The notes beneath the pieces are model-generated. The model saw only the letters and a program-made list of their open reading frames with translations, did not search any database and was not told the DNA's origin. Made by a program: the position numbers and the translations under genes. A stretch of 64,000 bases of DNA from CAVPJW01 sp963705525 (lineage in GTDB: Bacteria > Acidobacteriota > Vicinamibacteria > Vicinamibacterales > CAVPJW01), in contig CAVPJW010000004.1 of NCBI GenBank assembly GCA_963705525.1, forward strand, positions 806,001-870,000, in the 5' to 3' direction. Positions within the stretch are counted from its first letter, which is position 1, and each line of letters starts with the position of its first letter. This document shows positions 38,545-47,498 of this stretch, one piece after another.

Positions 38545-38599
38545 GATGACCCTCACGTCACGGTAGAACCCAGACCGTCCGCCGCGACTAAATCATGGC

Positions 38600-38628
38600 A
38601 AGTATAGATCCACCATCAGAGAGCGAAA
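38600..38628 (-). promoter_or_regulatory. Candidate promoter of the NmrA-type gene
   Basis: On the minus strand TATACT (38605-38600) is a good -10; 17 bp upstream is TTTTCG (38628-38623), a poor -35. It lies 56 bp before the start in a 213-bp gap that holds nothing else I recognise. Confidence 0.4.
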
Positions 38629-38757
38629 ACCAGCGGAAGTATCGATCAAGGCTTCGTCTGCACAGAATCATCGCGCTTTCGGTTCGATTCTGGCGGGAAG
38701 ATCGATCAGGTCGTAGGATTGTCAAAACTGCGACGAGGGATCGCGGAAACCGATCGC

Positions 38758-39600
38758 TCAGATGAGGACGTACCGCCAGATCGCTTCTGCGAGGCCACCT
38801 TCGTCGTTGGTTCCGGTGACCGGCCACCCGCGTTCCTTGAGGTCGGCCACCCCGTTACCCATCACGACAGGCCGGCCGGCGAACGTGAGCATGTCAAGGT
38901 CGTTGAAATTGTCGCCAACGGCCATGATGTCGGCTCGGCTGATTCCCTGCCGCTCGGCCCATGCGGCCAAGGTCGTTCCCTTGGAACAGCCGGACGTCAG
39001 GACATCGACGAGCGAAAAATCCCGGTGCTCGTACTCGGTCAAGGCGACTTCGAAGAGGTTGGCGCGAGGGAGGGACAGCAGACGCCGCCGCAGCTCGCGC
39101 ATCGACTCGACGGCGCCGTTGAACATCACTTGAATCGGGTCTTCGGTGAGTGCCTGATCCATGGTCGTGCTGATATCGATCCGATCACGGTTCCGCTCGA
39201 AATACCGGCGTCTGTTCGGCTGCTGCCAGTCCATCGCGTCAGAGACGATCTGGCCCGTCAGCGGCCGATCGAATATCAATGCGGCGGAGTTTCGAAACAC
39301 TTCCGTCTCCGACAACACATACCGGGCGACGTCACGGGGCAACAGCCGGGTCATCACGGTTGCGCCGGTCTTGTGTTTCACGAGCGCGCCGTTGCTCACG
39401 ATCATCGTGAGCTCATCGGGAAGCGGCTCGGCGACCGGGAGGGCAAACGGGAAGGATCGTCCGGTGACGAGCGCCACCTCGATGTTCCTCGCGGCCACGG
39501 CGGCAACGGCGTCGCGATTCGAGTCCGGCAGGTTGCCGCGGCTGTCGAGGAGCGTGCCGTCGATGTCGATCGCGAGGAGGCGGATGGGCGACGAAGTCAG
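38758..39600 (-). CDS. Cof-type HAD hydrolase with non-canonical start
   Basis: 280 residues if started at CTG 39600. HAD motif I is IRLLAIDIDGTLLDS, motif II is ALVTGRS, the lysine lies in the SKGTTL segment, and motif IV is IMAVGDNFNDLDML. It should be a cytoplasmic phosphatase of the Cof/YidA type acting on sugar phosphates or FMN. The first conventional start in the frame (GTG 39498) would remove motif I and its nucleophile Asp, so it cannot be the real start. CTG 39600 lies 8 nt after a GGAG and just before the fold begins; ATC 39588 is another option. Confidence 0.85.
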   Translation of the reverse strand: MTSSPIRLLAIDIDGTLLDSRGNLPDSNRDAVAAVAARNIEVALVTGRSFPFALPVAEPLPDELTMIVSNGALVKHKTGATVMTRLLPRDVARYVLSETEVFRNSAALIFDRPLTGQIVSDAMDWQQPNRRRYFERNRDRIDISTTMDQALTEDPIQVMFNGAVESMRELRRRLLSLPRANLFEVALTEYEHRDFSLVDVLTSGCSKGTTLAAWAERQGISRADIMAVGDNFNDLDMLTFAGRPVVMGNGVADLKERGWPVTGTNDEGGLAEAIWRYVLI

Positions 39601-39690
39601 GCTGCAGGCTCCGAACCAGGCGGGGCGTGCCGGTCGCCGCTCGTGGCGGCCGGCAGCGCTACGACCGGCCCGAATTGTATCGCAGGGCTC

Positions 39691-40101
39691 TCATTGCTCC
39701 CAGGGCACTTCGGCTGTGTACTCCTTCCCCGACATGTCCTTGCCCACCACACGGACGGATTTGGGCTTGGCCACTCTCAACGTGAAGGGCGTGCCGTCGC
39801 GACCTCTGAAGTCGCCCAGTGACAGCTGACGCCGCTCGCCGTTGTCCATGCGGCCGATGCTCGTCGTGTAGATCGTCCGGCTGGTCGGTACGATTTCGAC
39901 GCTGATGTCGAACAGGCTCGTGGCCGCCTTGTTCTCCACGGTGACGAACAGCTGATGCGTGGCGATGCCGAACGGCGCAGCCGTCTGGTCGGCGGCCTGG
40001 TCGGCAGCCCGGCTTGATCCATACCAGGCGTAACCGAGCGCTCCCACGATGACCGTGCTCGCAATCAAGACGAAGCTCCGACGCCGAAGCGGATTCATCA
40101 T
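39691..40101 (-). CDS. Membrane-anchored or exported protein of unknown function
   Basis: 136 residues from ATG 40101, 5 nt after AAAGGAG. A basic start and one hydrophobic helix (RRRSFVLIASTVIVGALGYAWYG) anchor or export it. The remainder is beta-rich: FGIATHQLFVTVENKAATSL, FDISVEIVPTSRTIYTTSI, and a Lys-rich C-terminal strand (TLRVAKPKSVRVVGKDMSGK). The pattern of a conserved fold after FVTVENKA suggests an Ig-like domain, but I do not recognise a family. It may form a transcription unit with the HAD gene downstream. Confidence 0.65.
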   Translation of the reverse strand: MMNPLRRRSFVLIASTVIVGALGYAWYGSSRAADQAADQTAAPFGIATHQLFVTVENKAATSLFDISVEIVPTSRTIYTTSIGRMDNGERRQLSLGDFRGRDGTPFTLRVAKPKSVRVVGKDMSGKEYTAEVPWEQ

Positions 40102-40433
40102 AGCGGCTCCTTTCCGCCGGGGACGATCGTCCCAGGTTCATCCCGCAGTCTCATGGTGCACCGAACTTGCGACAATGCCAGAAGACGGGTGGCGTATCGA
40201 TCAGACGAGCCGATGGCTCGCGGCCTGAGGCAGGAAACTAAGAAAGAACCGAGCGAATTGATCGCCGCTGGGCCCGCCAACGAGGACTCACCGATCATGG
40301 GAAGCCTCCTGGGTGCCGAAACGAGCGCGCCGAGGTCGAGCGCGCCGAGTGTACAACCCGCGGGATGGGCGGTCAACCGACCGCCGAATCGGGACTCCAT
40401 CGCGTACAATCGGTGGTCGCCCCCAACGTCTCG
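40102..40433. other. 332-bp divergent intergenic region
   Basis: It separates the small exported protein (minus) and the MATE gene (plus). The only element I can point to is TACAAT at 40405-40410, a -10-like hexamer 24 bp before the MATE start, without a recognisable -35. No RNA gene, terminator or array is evident. Confidence 0.4.
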
Positions 40434-41843
40434 ATGACCACCACCCCAACGTCCCGCTTCGATCGCAGCATCGTCGAAGGTCATCTGCCGCGCGCGGTCT
40501 GGAGGCTCGCATGGCCCACGATGCTCCAGAACATCATCGGCGGCATGCAGGGAATCATCGACCACATCCTGGTAGGGCGCATTGTCGGCTTCACGGGCAA
40601 TGCGGCCATCGGCGTGAGCTGGCAGATCTTTCTGGTGGTCATCGTCTTCATCAGCTCGCTCTATACGGGAATGGGCGTCCTGGTGGCTCGCTTCGCGGGC
40701 GCAGACGATTCGGAGAAGGTCAACCGGGTCGCGTATCAGGCCTTCCTGACAACGATTCTCCTGGCGTGCGGTGTGATGGCCCCCGTCGGTTACATCGTGT
40801 CTCCGTACCTCTTGCGACTCGTCAATGCGGCACCCGAAGTCCAGGCCGAGGCACTGCCCTTCCTCCGGGTGATGTTCGTCGGCAGCATCGGGATGCTCAT
40901 GTTCTTCATGCTGGGCGGAGTCCTGCGCTCGGCCGGCGACGCCAGAACGCCGCTGCGACTCGGCGTGATCATGACGGTGCTCAATATCTCGCTGAACGTC
41001 GTGCTGATTCGCGGGCTGGGTCCGATCCCGCGGCTCGGGACGGCGGGCGCCGCCCTGGGGACGACGCTCGCGGGCCTCGTCGCGTCGGCAACGGGACTCT
41101 GGCTGCTTTTTTCGGGGCGCACGGTCGTGAATTTCTCCCGACACATGCCCCTCAAGGTTGATTGGACCATCATTCGATCGCTCTTCCGCTTCGGGCTGCC
41201 AACGGGGATCCAAGGCGTCGCGATGAACATTGCGGGCGTCATGCTGCTCAGGTTCATCGGCTCGCTCGAGCACAGTGCGCAGGCCCAGGCGGCCTTCGCC
41301 GTCGGCTACACCGAGCTCTTTTCGCTGATTACCTGGACCTCGGTGGGCCTGATGGGGGCGACCGCTGCGATTGCAGGACAGAATCTCGGGGCGCGACGCC
41401 CGGAACGCGCATACAGCGCCGCCGGAGTCGCATCGCGGATTGGCCTCTCGGTCGCCGCCGTCGTGGGCATCGCATTCGTCCTGATGCCCAGAATGCTCCT
41501 CGGCGTCTTCGGCATGACTGATCCCATCGTCCTCGCGCTCGGCACCGATCTGCTGCGCTACCTGAGCGTGTCTGGACTCTTCATTACAGTGGCCCTGGCG
41601 CACACCGGCGCGCTCCAGGGCACGGGCGACACGCGAAGCCCGCTTTACATCTCGATCGTCTCGCAGATCATCGTGCCGCTGGGCTACTGCACTCTGGTGC
41701 AGGCCACGCGCGAACTGCACGCGTCGGATGTCTGGCTCGCCATCGTCTTCGGCCACTTCACGCGTTGCGTTCTCTCGGTCGTACGGTTCCGTCAGGGGAA
41801 ATGGCGGGAGATCGCGGTGGACATCACGCCGGCACGGACTTGA
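40434..41843 (+). CDS. MATE-family multidrug/toxin exporter
   Basis: 469 residues from ATG 40434 (the frame runs upstream but without membrane character). It has twelve hydrophobic helices in two similar halves, with the MATE feel of WRLAWPTMLQNIIGGMQGIIDHILVGRIVG, GMGVLVARFAGADD, LRSAGDARTPL and GALQGTGDTRSPL. It exports cationic drugs or metabolites in exchange for Na+ or H+. Its stop is 1 bp before the start of the giant kinase, so the two are translationally close and most likely co-transcribed. Confidence 0.92.
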   Translation: MTTTPTSRFDRSIVEGHLPRAVWRLAWPTMLQNIIGGMQGIIDHILVGRIVGFTGNAAIGVSWQIFLVVIVFISSLYTGMGVLVARFAGADDSEKVNRVAYQAFLTTILLACGVMAPVGYIVSPYLLRLVNAAPEVQAEALPFLRVMFVGSIGMLMFFMLGGVLRSAGDARTPLRLGVIMTVLNISLNVVLIRGLGPIPRLGTAGAALGTTLAGLVASATGLWLLFSGRTVVNFSRHMPLKVDWTIIRSLFRFGLPTGIQGVAMNIAGVMLLRFIGSLEHSAQAQAAFAVGYTELFSLITWTSVGLMGATAAIAGQNLGARRPERAYSAAGVASRIGLSVAAVVGIAFVLMPRMLLGVFGMTDPIVLALGTDLLRYLSVSGLFITVALAHTGALQGTGDTRSPLYISIVSQIIVPLGYCTLVQATRELHASDVWLAIVFGHFTRCVLSVVRFRQGKWREIAVDITPART

Positions 41844-41844
41844 C

Positions 41845-44800
41845 ATGATCGGAGAGCGTCTCGTCGATCGATACGAAGTCAGCGGTGAACTCGGACGCGG
41901 TGGCATGGGCGTCGTGTATCGAGCCCGCGATCCGCGACTGAACCGGGACGTCGCCATCAAGCTGATCCCGCCGAACCAGCTCAACGCCGAGTCAGAGCAG
42001 CGTTTCCAGCGCGAAGCGCAAATCGTCGCGCAGATGGACCATCCCGCCATCGTGCCGATCTACGACTTCGGCCGTCACGACAAGGCGCTGTTCTTCGTCA
42101 TGCCCCTGATGCAGGGCACCAATCTCCGCGATTTTCTCAGGCTGGACTCGCGGCTCGGCGACGTCGTGGACATCGGCATCCAGGTGGCCGAGGCGCTCGA
42201 ATACAGCCATGCACGGGGCGTTGTGCATAGGGACATCAAGCCGGACAACATCATGGTGTCGCGCGAGGAAGGCGCCGGCGTCCGCGTGCGTGTCATGGAT
42301 TTCGGTCTGGCTCGCGGCGCAACGGAGAGTCGTCTCACGAAGACCGGCACGCTCGTCGGAACGCTCTCCTACCTGAGCCCCGAGCAGGTGCTCGGCGCGG
42401 AGGTGGATGGGCGATCAGACATCTACGCGCTGGGAACCGTGCTGTACGAGGCAGTCGTCGGCGAGCGGCCGTTCGTTGGAGAACCGCAGTCGGTCGTGTA
42501 CCGGATCGTGCACGAGTTCCCGCAGGCCCCCAGCACGCAGGGCGCCAACATCGACGACGATCTGGAGCAGGTCATCATGGCGTGCTTGGCCAAGGAGCCC
42601 GGAAAACGCCTGCAGCGGGCGGGCGAGCTGGCCGAAGCCCTCAAGCGGTACCGATCGGGGCTCCACGAGAGCGACCGCACGAGGATGGTCACGGGCTTCA
42701 CCCGAACCTTCCAGGCACAGCGTCCCGCACTGTCGCCATTCATCGGACGGACCAAAGAATTCGCCGAACTGCAGCAGCGTCTGAACGCCGCCGTCGCGGG
42801 CGAGTGTCAATTCGCCGTGATTGCGGGAGAGCCCGGCATCGGCAAGACGCGCCTGGTGGACGAGCTGGAGAATCTCGCGAAGGCGAGGCAGATCCTCGTG
42901 CTGCATGGGCGATCGGTCGAGCAGGACCGTGCGTTCCCGTTTCAAGGTTTCTGTGAGGTCATCCAGGAGTATTTCCGACTCAAAGAGACAGGCAGCGCCC
43001 CACACCCGGATTTCTCGGATCTGGCCAGCGATCTCGTGTCGCTCTTTCCGATGCTTAACGAAATTCGTCAGATACGATCGGCCGCCACCGGCGAGTCCCA
43101 GCTGATTCGCGGTGCGTCGGTCGGACCGGAGAATCGCACCCAGATCTTCGAGCTCCTGGCAAGGACGCTGACTCGGCTGGCGAACGGGAAGCCGCTCGTG
43201 TTACTGCTCGAGGATCTGCATCAGGCAGACATCTCTATCGAGGCGCTTCAGTATGTCGTGCGGCGCCTCGGCCCGACGCCCACGCTGATCGTCGGCACGT
43301 ACCGCTCGACTGAGGTGGACGCCCGCCACACGCTGACAAAGACGCTCGACAGCTTCCGCGGAGACAGACGATTCGCCTCGATCACGCTCGGACCGCTCTC
43401 ACCGTCCGAGCATCGATCGCTCCTCGAGGTTCTTGTCGGAGCCAATGTCTCGTCGAGCCTGATCGACCGGCTCTACCAGGGGAGCGAGGGCAACCCGTTC
43501 TTCACGAAGGAACTGGTGCGCTCGCTGATGGATTCGGGCGGCATCGCCCGGGACGACAGCGGCGCCTGGAACCTCTCTCCGGAGGCTGGTGTCTCGGCCG
43601 AGGTCATGCCGGCCACCATTCAGCAGGCGGTCGAGAAGCGGATCGAACGGTTGCCGGAACAACTCCGCGACATTCTGTCGCTCGCTTCGGTCGTTGGCAG
43701 AAGCTTCGACGCACGCGATCTCTCCGTCCTGGCAGAGGGACGGGGTGACGTGGAGGAAGCGATCGACCGGCTGCTCCAGGACGGCCTCATCGAGGAGGAC
43801 CGCCAGTCTCGAGGCGACGTCCTCACATTTTCGAGCGGCGTCGTCCGCGACGTTCTCTATGCCGGATTATCTCGCCGCAAGAGGCGATCCGTTCACCGCC
43901 GGTACGCCGAGCTCCTCGAGGGGCGCCATTCCGGGCGGCTCGAGCGAGTCCTTCCCCAGCTGGTGCATCACTTCTCACAGGGCGATGTGCCGGAAAAAAC
44001 GGTCGAATTTGGCCTTCGTCTGGCCAGAGCGTCACTCGAGGCCTTCAGCGCGGAGGAAGCGACTCGCGCGGCCAAGACAACACTGGAGTTCCTCGACGAG
44101 GAGTGGAGCGGCGAACGGGGCCTCGAAGGTGAAGCGCGCGTACTTCTGGCGCGAGCGCTGCGCATGGGCGGTGACATCGAAGGCGCGCTCAGGGAAGCGG
44201 CAGCCGCCGTCCGGATCCTGGAACAGTCTCAGAAACCGGGCCGCGCCGTCGGGGCGATGCTCCTCGCGGCCGACGCGGCGTGGCAAGCTCGCCGGACGGA
44301 CGATGCCACGCGATGGGCGGAGAAAGGCCTGGCCGCGGCACGAGCGGCTGACGAAACCGACACGCTGCGACAACTGCTTGCGCTCGCGGCCACGCTCGCA
44401 AATCTTCAGGGCGAGTACGACAAGGCCAATGCCTACCTGGAGGAGGCGGGAAGGCTGAGCGCGCCGGCGTCCGAGGCCGGTCTCGATTCAACCGCGCATC
44501 GCGGCGGCAGACTGGTCGTGGCGCTTGCCAACCCGGTCGTGGCCACAGAGCCGACCGGCATCCGCACGATCGAAGAGGAAGAGGCGCTCTCCCTCGTCTT
44601 CGAAACGCTCGTCATGAGTGACGCGCGAGGTCATCTCGTCCCGGCGTTGTGCGCGAGCTGGGAGGCCCTGGGCGGCGGGCGGACTTTCCTGTTCAGGCTG
44701 CGTGAGGATGTCCGTTTCCAGGACGGCCACCCGTTGCATGCCGAGGACGTCAAGGCATCGATAGAACGATCCGTTCGCGAGTCGTCGGATGAACTCTCCG

Positions 44801-47493
44801 CCGCGTATTCGGCCATTCGCGGGGTTCAGGAATTCATTAACGGCAGCACCGATGGCATCGACGGCGTTGTCATCAAGTCGGATCACGAGCTCGAGATTCA
44901 ACTCGCCCAGGCTCTTCCGATCTACGCGGCTCTTTTGTGCGACGGCAAGAATGCCGTCACGAGAGTCGTGCCCGCCACATCCGGCGATGCACAACGGCTC
45001 GTCGGCACTGGCCCGTTCTTGAGGACCGCCCACGGGTCCGATCGTCTGGTGGTCGAGCGCAACCCGCACTACTGGCGTACCGACGCACCACGGCTGGACG
45101 CCGTCGAATTTCGCTTGTCCATGAGCGCCGCCGCGATCGCGAAAGGCTTCCGGTCAGGAGAAATCGACGTCGCGCGCGACCTGCTACCCCAGGATCTTGA
45201 AGAGCTCCTTCGAGAGCCCCGCTTCCGACAAGGTCTGGTCGAGACGCCGAAGCGAAATACATACTTCGTGCTGTTCAACACGATGAGTGGCCCAACTGTG
45301 CGTCACCTGGACGTGCGACGTGCGCTCGCCGGTGTGGTGCGCACACGCGATCTCGTCTGGCGATCTCTCGGTCGGTTTGCCGAGCCCGCAGTCGGCATCA
45401 TTCCTCCGGGCATGCTGGGGCACGATCCAGGGCGGCGCCTGCCGGCCCTGACCAAGGAGGAAGCCCAGAACCTCCTGCGATCCGCGGGCATCGATACCCA
45501 GGTCCGCCTCAAGGCGACCGTTCACCCGCTGCTCCTCGACCGCTACGGTGCACTGCTGACCACGTTGCGCTCCGTATGGGAAGAGCTCGGCGTGACCATC
45601 GAGCTCGAGAACTCGACGATGGCCGCGTTTCTGGACGGGTGGAAACAGAATGCGGAACTCGACTTGTGGATCGGGCGGTGGAATGCCGACTACGACGACC
45701 CGGACACGTTCACCCATTACCTCTTCCACTCCGCCACGGGCCAGCTGCGCAGCTATTTCTCACGCACCGAATCGGATCTGCTTCTTGACGAGGCCAGAGC
45801 CGAAAACCGAGCGTCGGTCCGGGAGGCGCTCTATCGCAAGTACGAAACCCTTCTCATGGAATCCGCGGCGCTCGTGCCGCTCTTCCACGACATCGACTAT
45901 CGCCTCGCAAGCCCCGACGTCGAGGGTCTCAAGTTGCGGGCAAGCGCCCCCTACGTCAACTACATCGATCTGGGAAAGGCGCCGTCGGCTGAATCGACTG
46001 TCGAAACCCGGCGAGCCGGTGGTGGCGTTCTCCAGATACCGATGGTGGGCGCCGTCAACAGCCTGGATCCTGCCCTCATGGACACCGTGGAGCAGGGTGA
46101 GGTCGTGCCGAACATGTTCGAGACGCTGACCCGCGATGCGGGCGGCGCGCGCATCGTGCCGTGGCTGGCCGAGGAGTTCCGCGCCGAAGAAGGCGGCCGC
46201 CGATACAGGTTCCGGCTTCGGGACGACGTGCGCTTTCACGATGGCCGCAGGATGAGCGCGCGCGACGTGCGCTATTCGTTTGAGGGGCTTTTGAAGCGTC
46301 CCGACAGCGACAGTCGCTGGTTCTTCATGCCCATCAAGGGCGCCAAGGCCATGCTCGAGGACCGCGCGAATGACCTGCCAGGATTCAAGATTCATTCGGC
46401 ACTCGAGTTCACCATCGAGCTCGAGGAACCTCTGGCGTTTTTCCCCGCCCTCATTGCCCATCATTCGCTGTCGATTCTGCCGGAAGGGTGCGACCTTCTG
46501 GGCGCGACCGATGCGAACAGCTATGTCGGTACCGGACCCTTCAAACTCGGATCGTTCGAGCCTGGCCGGCGTGCAGAACTGGAGCGCAACAAGACGTACT
46601 GGCGATCAGGTTATCCACGCGCCGACGGCCTCGTTTTTACGTTCGGCGTGTCGCCCGGCGACATCCTCTCTGGGTTTCGGTCTGGTCGATTTTCGCTGGG
46701 CTCTGACCTGGCCCCCACTGACGTGGAATCCCTCCGGCGAGAGCCGGATTTCGCGCCCGGCTATCGCGAAACACCGCGGCTCATCACCTACTTCATCTCA
46801 TTCAACAATCATCGAGGTCCGCTCGCGGACCGTGCACTGCGGCTTCGGCTGGCGAACGCCGTCCAGGTGCCGAAAGTGATCCGGCAAACGCTCGGGCGCC
46901 TGGCTGTGCCTGCGACCAGCCTCGTCCCGCCCGGACTCTTGAGCCATGAGTCGCGGTCGGTGCCATACGGCGACGCCTCTTCTCCCGCTCCAGCCGAGCG
47001 TGCTCAAGGGCTGGTGGAAGTAACGGCCAACATCCACCCGATTTTCATGGCTGCATACTCTGGCGTTCTCCGCGAAATTACGACTGCGTTCGAAAGGCAA
47101 GGCGTCAAGCTGCGTCCGCTCGGCAAGACGATGAACGAGTTTATCGATGCGGAACGACACGGCTCGGCCGAGCTGCAGATTAGCCGCTGGGCTGCCGACT
47201 ATCCGGACCCGGATACCTTCGCCCACATTCTGCATTCGCGTGAAGGCAACGTCGGAAGGATCTGCGGTACACCCGAGCTCGATCGCCTGATTGAGAGAGG
47301 GCGAGCAGAGACGATTGTTTCTGCCCGTCAGGCCATTTATAAGCAAATCGAAGAACTGATCGCGAGTGATGCCATCCTGCTCCCGCTGTTTCACGAGCAG
47401 GCCTACAGGTTCGCCCGTCCCGAAGTTGAAGGTCTCTCCGTCTCCTTCGGCCTTCCGACCGTGGCCTACGAGAACCTCAGAATCAAAGGATAA
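41845..47493 (+). CDS. Ser/Thr kinase - STAND ATPase - TPR - double SBP_bac_5 fusion protein
   Basis: 1882 residues from ATG 41845. Residues about 9-275 are a complete protein kinase: GRGGMGVVYRAR, Lys39 in VAIKL, HRDIKPDN with Asp130, DFG at 152-154, YLSPEQ. Residues about 297-640 are a STAND/AAA-type NTPase: FIGRTKEFAELQ, Walker A GEPGIGKT at 328-335, and VLLLEDLHQAD as Walker B. Helical, TPR-like repeats run to about 880. Then come two oligopeptide/nickel-binding-type domains (SBP_bac_5), about 887-1385 and 1392-1882. Both have L(V/I)P-type lobe I, FRLR(E/D)DVRF(Q/H)DG, VGTGPF, LERN..YWR and DPDTF landmarks. There is no signal peptide or membrane helix, so the binding domains must be cytoplasmic. 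Kinase-ATPase-TPR alone resembles PknK-type regulators. The SBP pair is the unusual part and presumably senses a ligand. Confidence 0.9.
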   Translation: MIGERLVDRYEVSGELGRGGMGVVYRARDPRLNRDVAIKLIPPNQLNAESEQRFQREAQIVAQMDHPAIVPIYDFGRHDKALFFVMPLMQGTNLRDFLRLDSRLGDVVDIGIQVAEALEYSHARGVVHRDIKPDNIMVSREEGAGVRVRVMDFGLARGATESRLTKTGTLVGTLSYLSPEQVLGAEVDGRSDIYALGTVLYEAVVGERPFVGEPQSVVYRIVHEFPQAPSTQGANIDDDLEQVIMACLAKEPGKRLQRAGELAEALKRYRSGLHESDRTRMVTGFTRTFQAQRPALSPFIGRTKEFAELQQRLNAAVAGECQFAVIAGEPGIGKTRLVDELENLAKARQILVLHGRSVEQDRAFPFQGFCEVIQEYFRLKETGSAPHPDFSDLASDLVSLFPMLNEIRQIRSAATGESQLIRGASVGPENRTQIFELLARTLTRLANGKPLVLLLEDLHQADISIEALQYVVRRLGPTPTLIVGTYRSTEVDARHTLTKTLDSFRGDRRFASITLGPLSPSEHRSLLEVLVGANVSSSLIDRLYQGSEGNPFFTKELVRSLMDSGGIARDDSGAWNLSPEAGVSAEVMPATIQQAVEKRIERLPEQLRDILSLASVVGRSFDARDLSVLAEGRGDVEEAIDRLLQDGLIEEDRQSRGDVLTFSSGVVRDVLYAGLSRRKRRSVHRRYAELLEGRHSGRLERVLPQLVHHFSQGDVPEKTVEFGLRLARASLEAFSAEEATRAAKTTLEFLDEEWSGERGLEGEARVLLARALRMGGDIEGALREAAAAVRILEQSQKPGRAVGAMLLAADAAWQARRTDDATRWAEKGLAAARAADETDTLRQLLALAATLANLQGEYDKANAYLEEAGRLSAPASEAGLDSTAHRGGRLVVALANPVVATEPTGIRTIEEEEALSLVFETLVMSDARGHLVPALCASWEALGGGRTFLFRLREDVRFQDGHPLHAEDVKASIERSVRESSDELSAAYSAIRGVQEFINGSTDGIDGVVIKSDHELEIQLAQALPIYAALLCDGKNAVTRVVPATSGDAQRLVGTGPFLRTAHGSDRLVVERNPHYWRTDAPRLDAVEFRLSMSAAAIAKGFRSGEIDVARDLLPQDLEELLREPRFRQGLVETPKRNTYFVLFNTMSGPTVRHLDVRRALAGVVRTRDLVWRSLGRFAEPAVGIIPPGMLGHDPGRRLPALTKEEAQNLLRSAGIDTQVRLKATVHPLLLDRYGALLTTLRSVWEELGVTIELENSTMAAFLDGWKQNAELDLWIGRWNADYDDPDTFTHYLFHSATGQLRSYFSRTESDLLLDEARAENRASVREALYRKYETLLMESAALVPLFHDIDYRLASPDVEGLKLRASAPYVNYIDLGKAPSAESTVETRRAGGGVLQIPMVGAVNSLDPALMDTVEQGEVVPNMFETLTRDAGGARIVPWLAEEFRAEEGGRRYRFRLRDDVRFHDGRRMSARDVRYSFEGLLKRPDSDSRWFFMPIKGAKAMLEDRANDLPGFKIHSALEFTIELEEPLAFFPALIAHHSLSILPEGCDLLGATDANSYVGTGPFKLGSFEPGRRAELERNKTYWRSGYPRADGLVFTFGVSPGDILSGFRSGRFSLGSDLAPTDVESLRREPDFAPGYRETPRLITYFISFNNHRGPLADRALRLRLANAVQVPKVIRQTLGRLAVPATSLVPPGLLSHESRSVPYGDASSPAPAERAQGLVEVTANIHPIFMAAYSGVLREITTAFERQGVKLRPLGKTMNEFIDAERHGSAELQISRWAADYPDPDTFAHILHSREGNVGRICGTPELDRLIERGRAETIVSARQAIYKQIEELIASDAILLPLFHEQAYRFARPEVEGLSVSFGLPTVAYENLRIKG

Positions 47494-47498
47494 GCGCC

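Noticed and set aside
40098..42050. 650-residue minus-strand open frame
   Set aside because: It covers the MATE gene and kinase start in antisense; low-complexity Arg/His/Glu composition shows it is not a protein.
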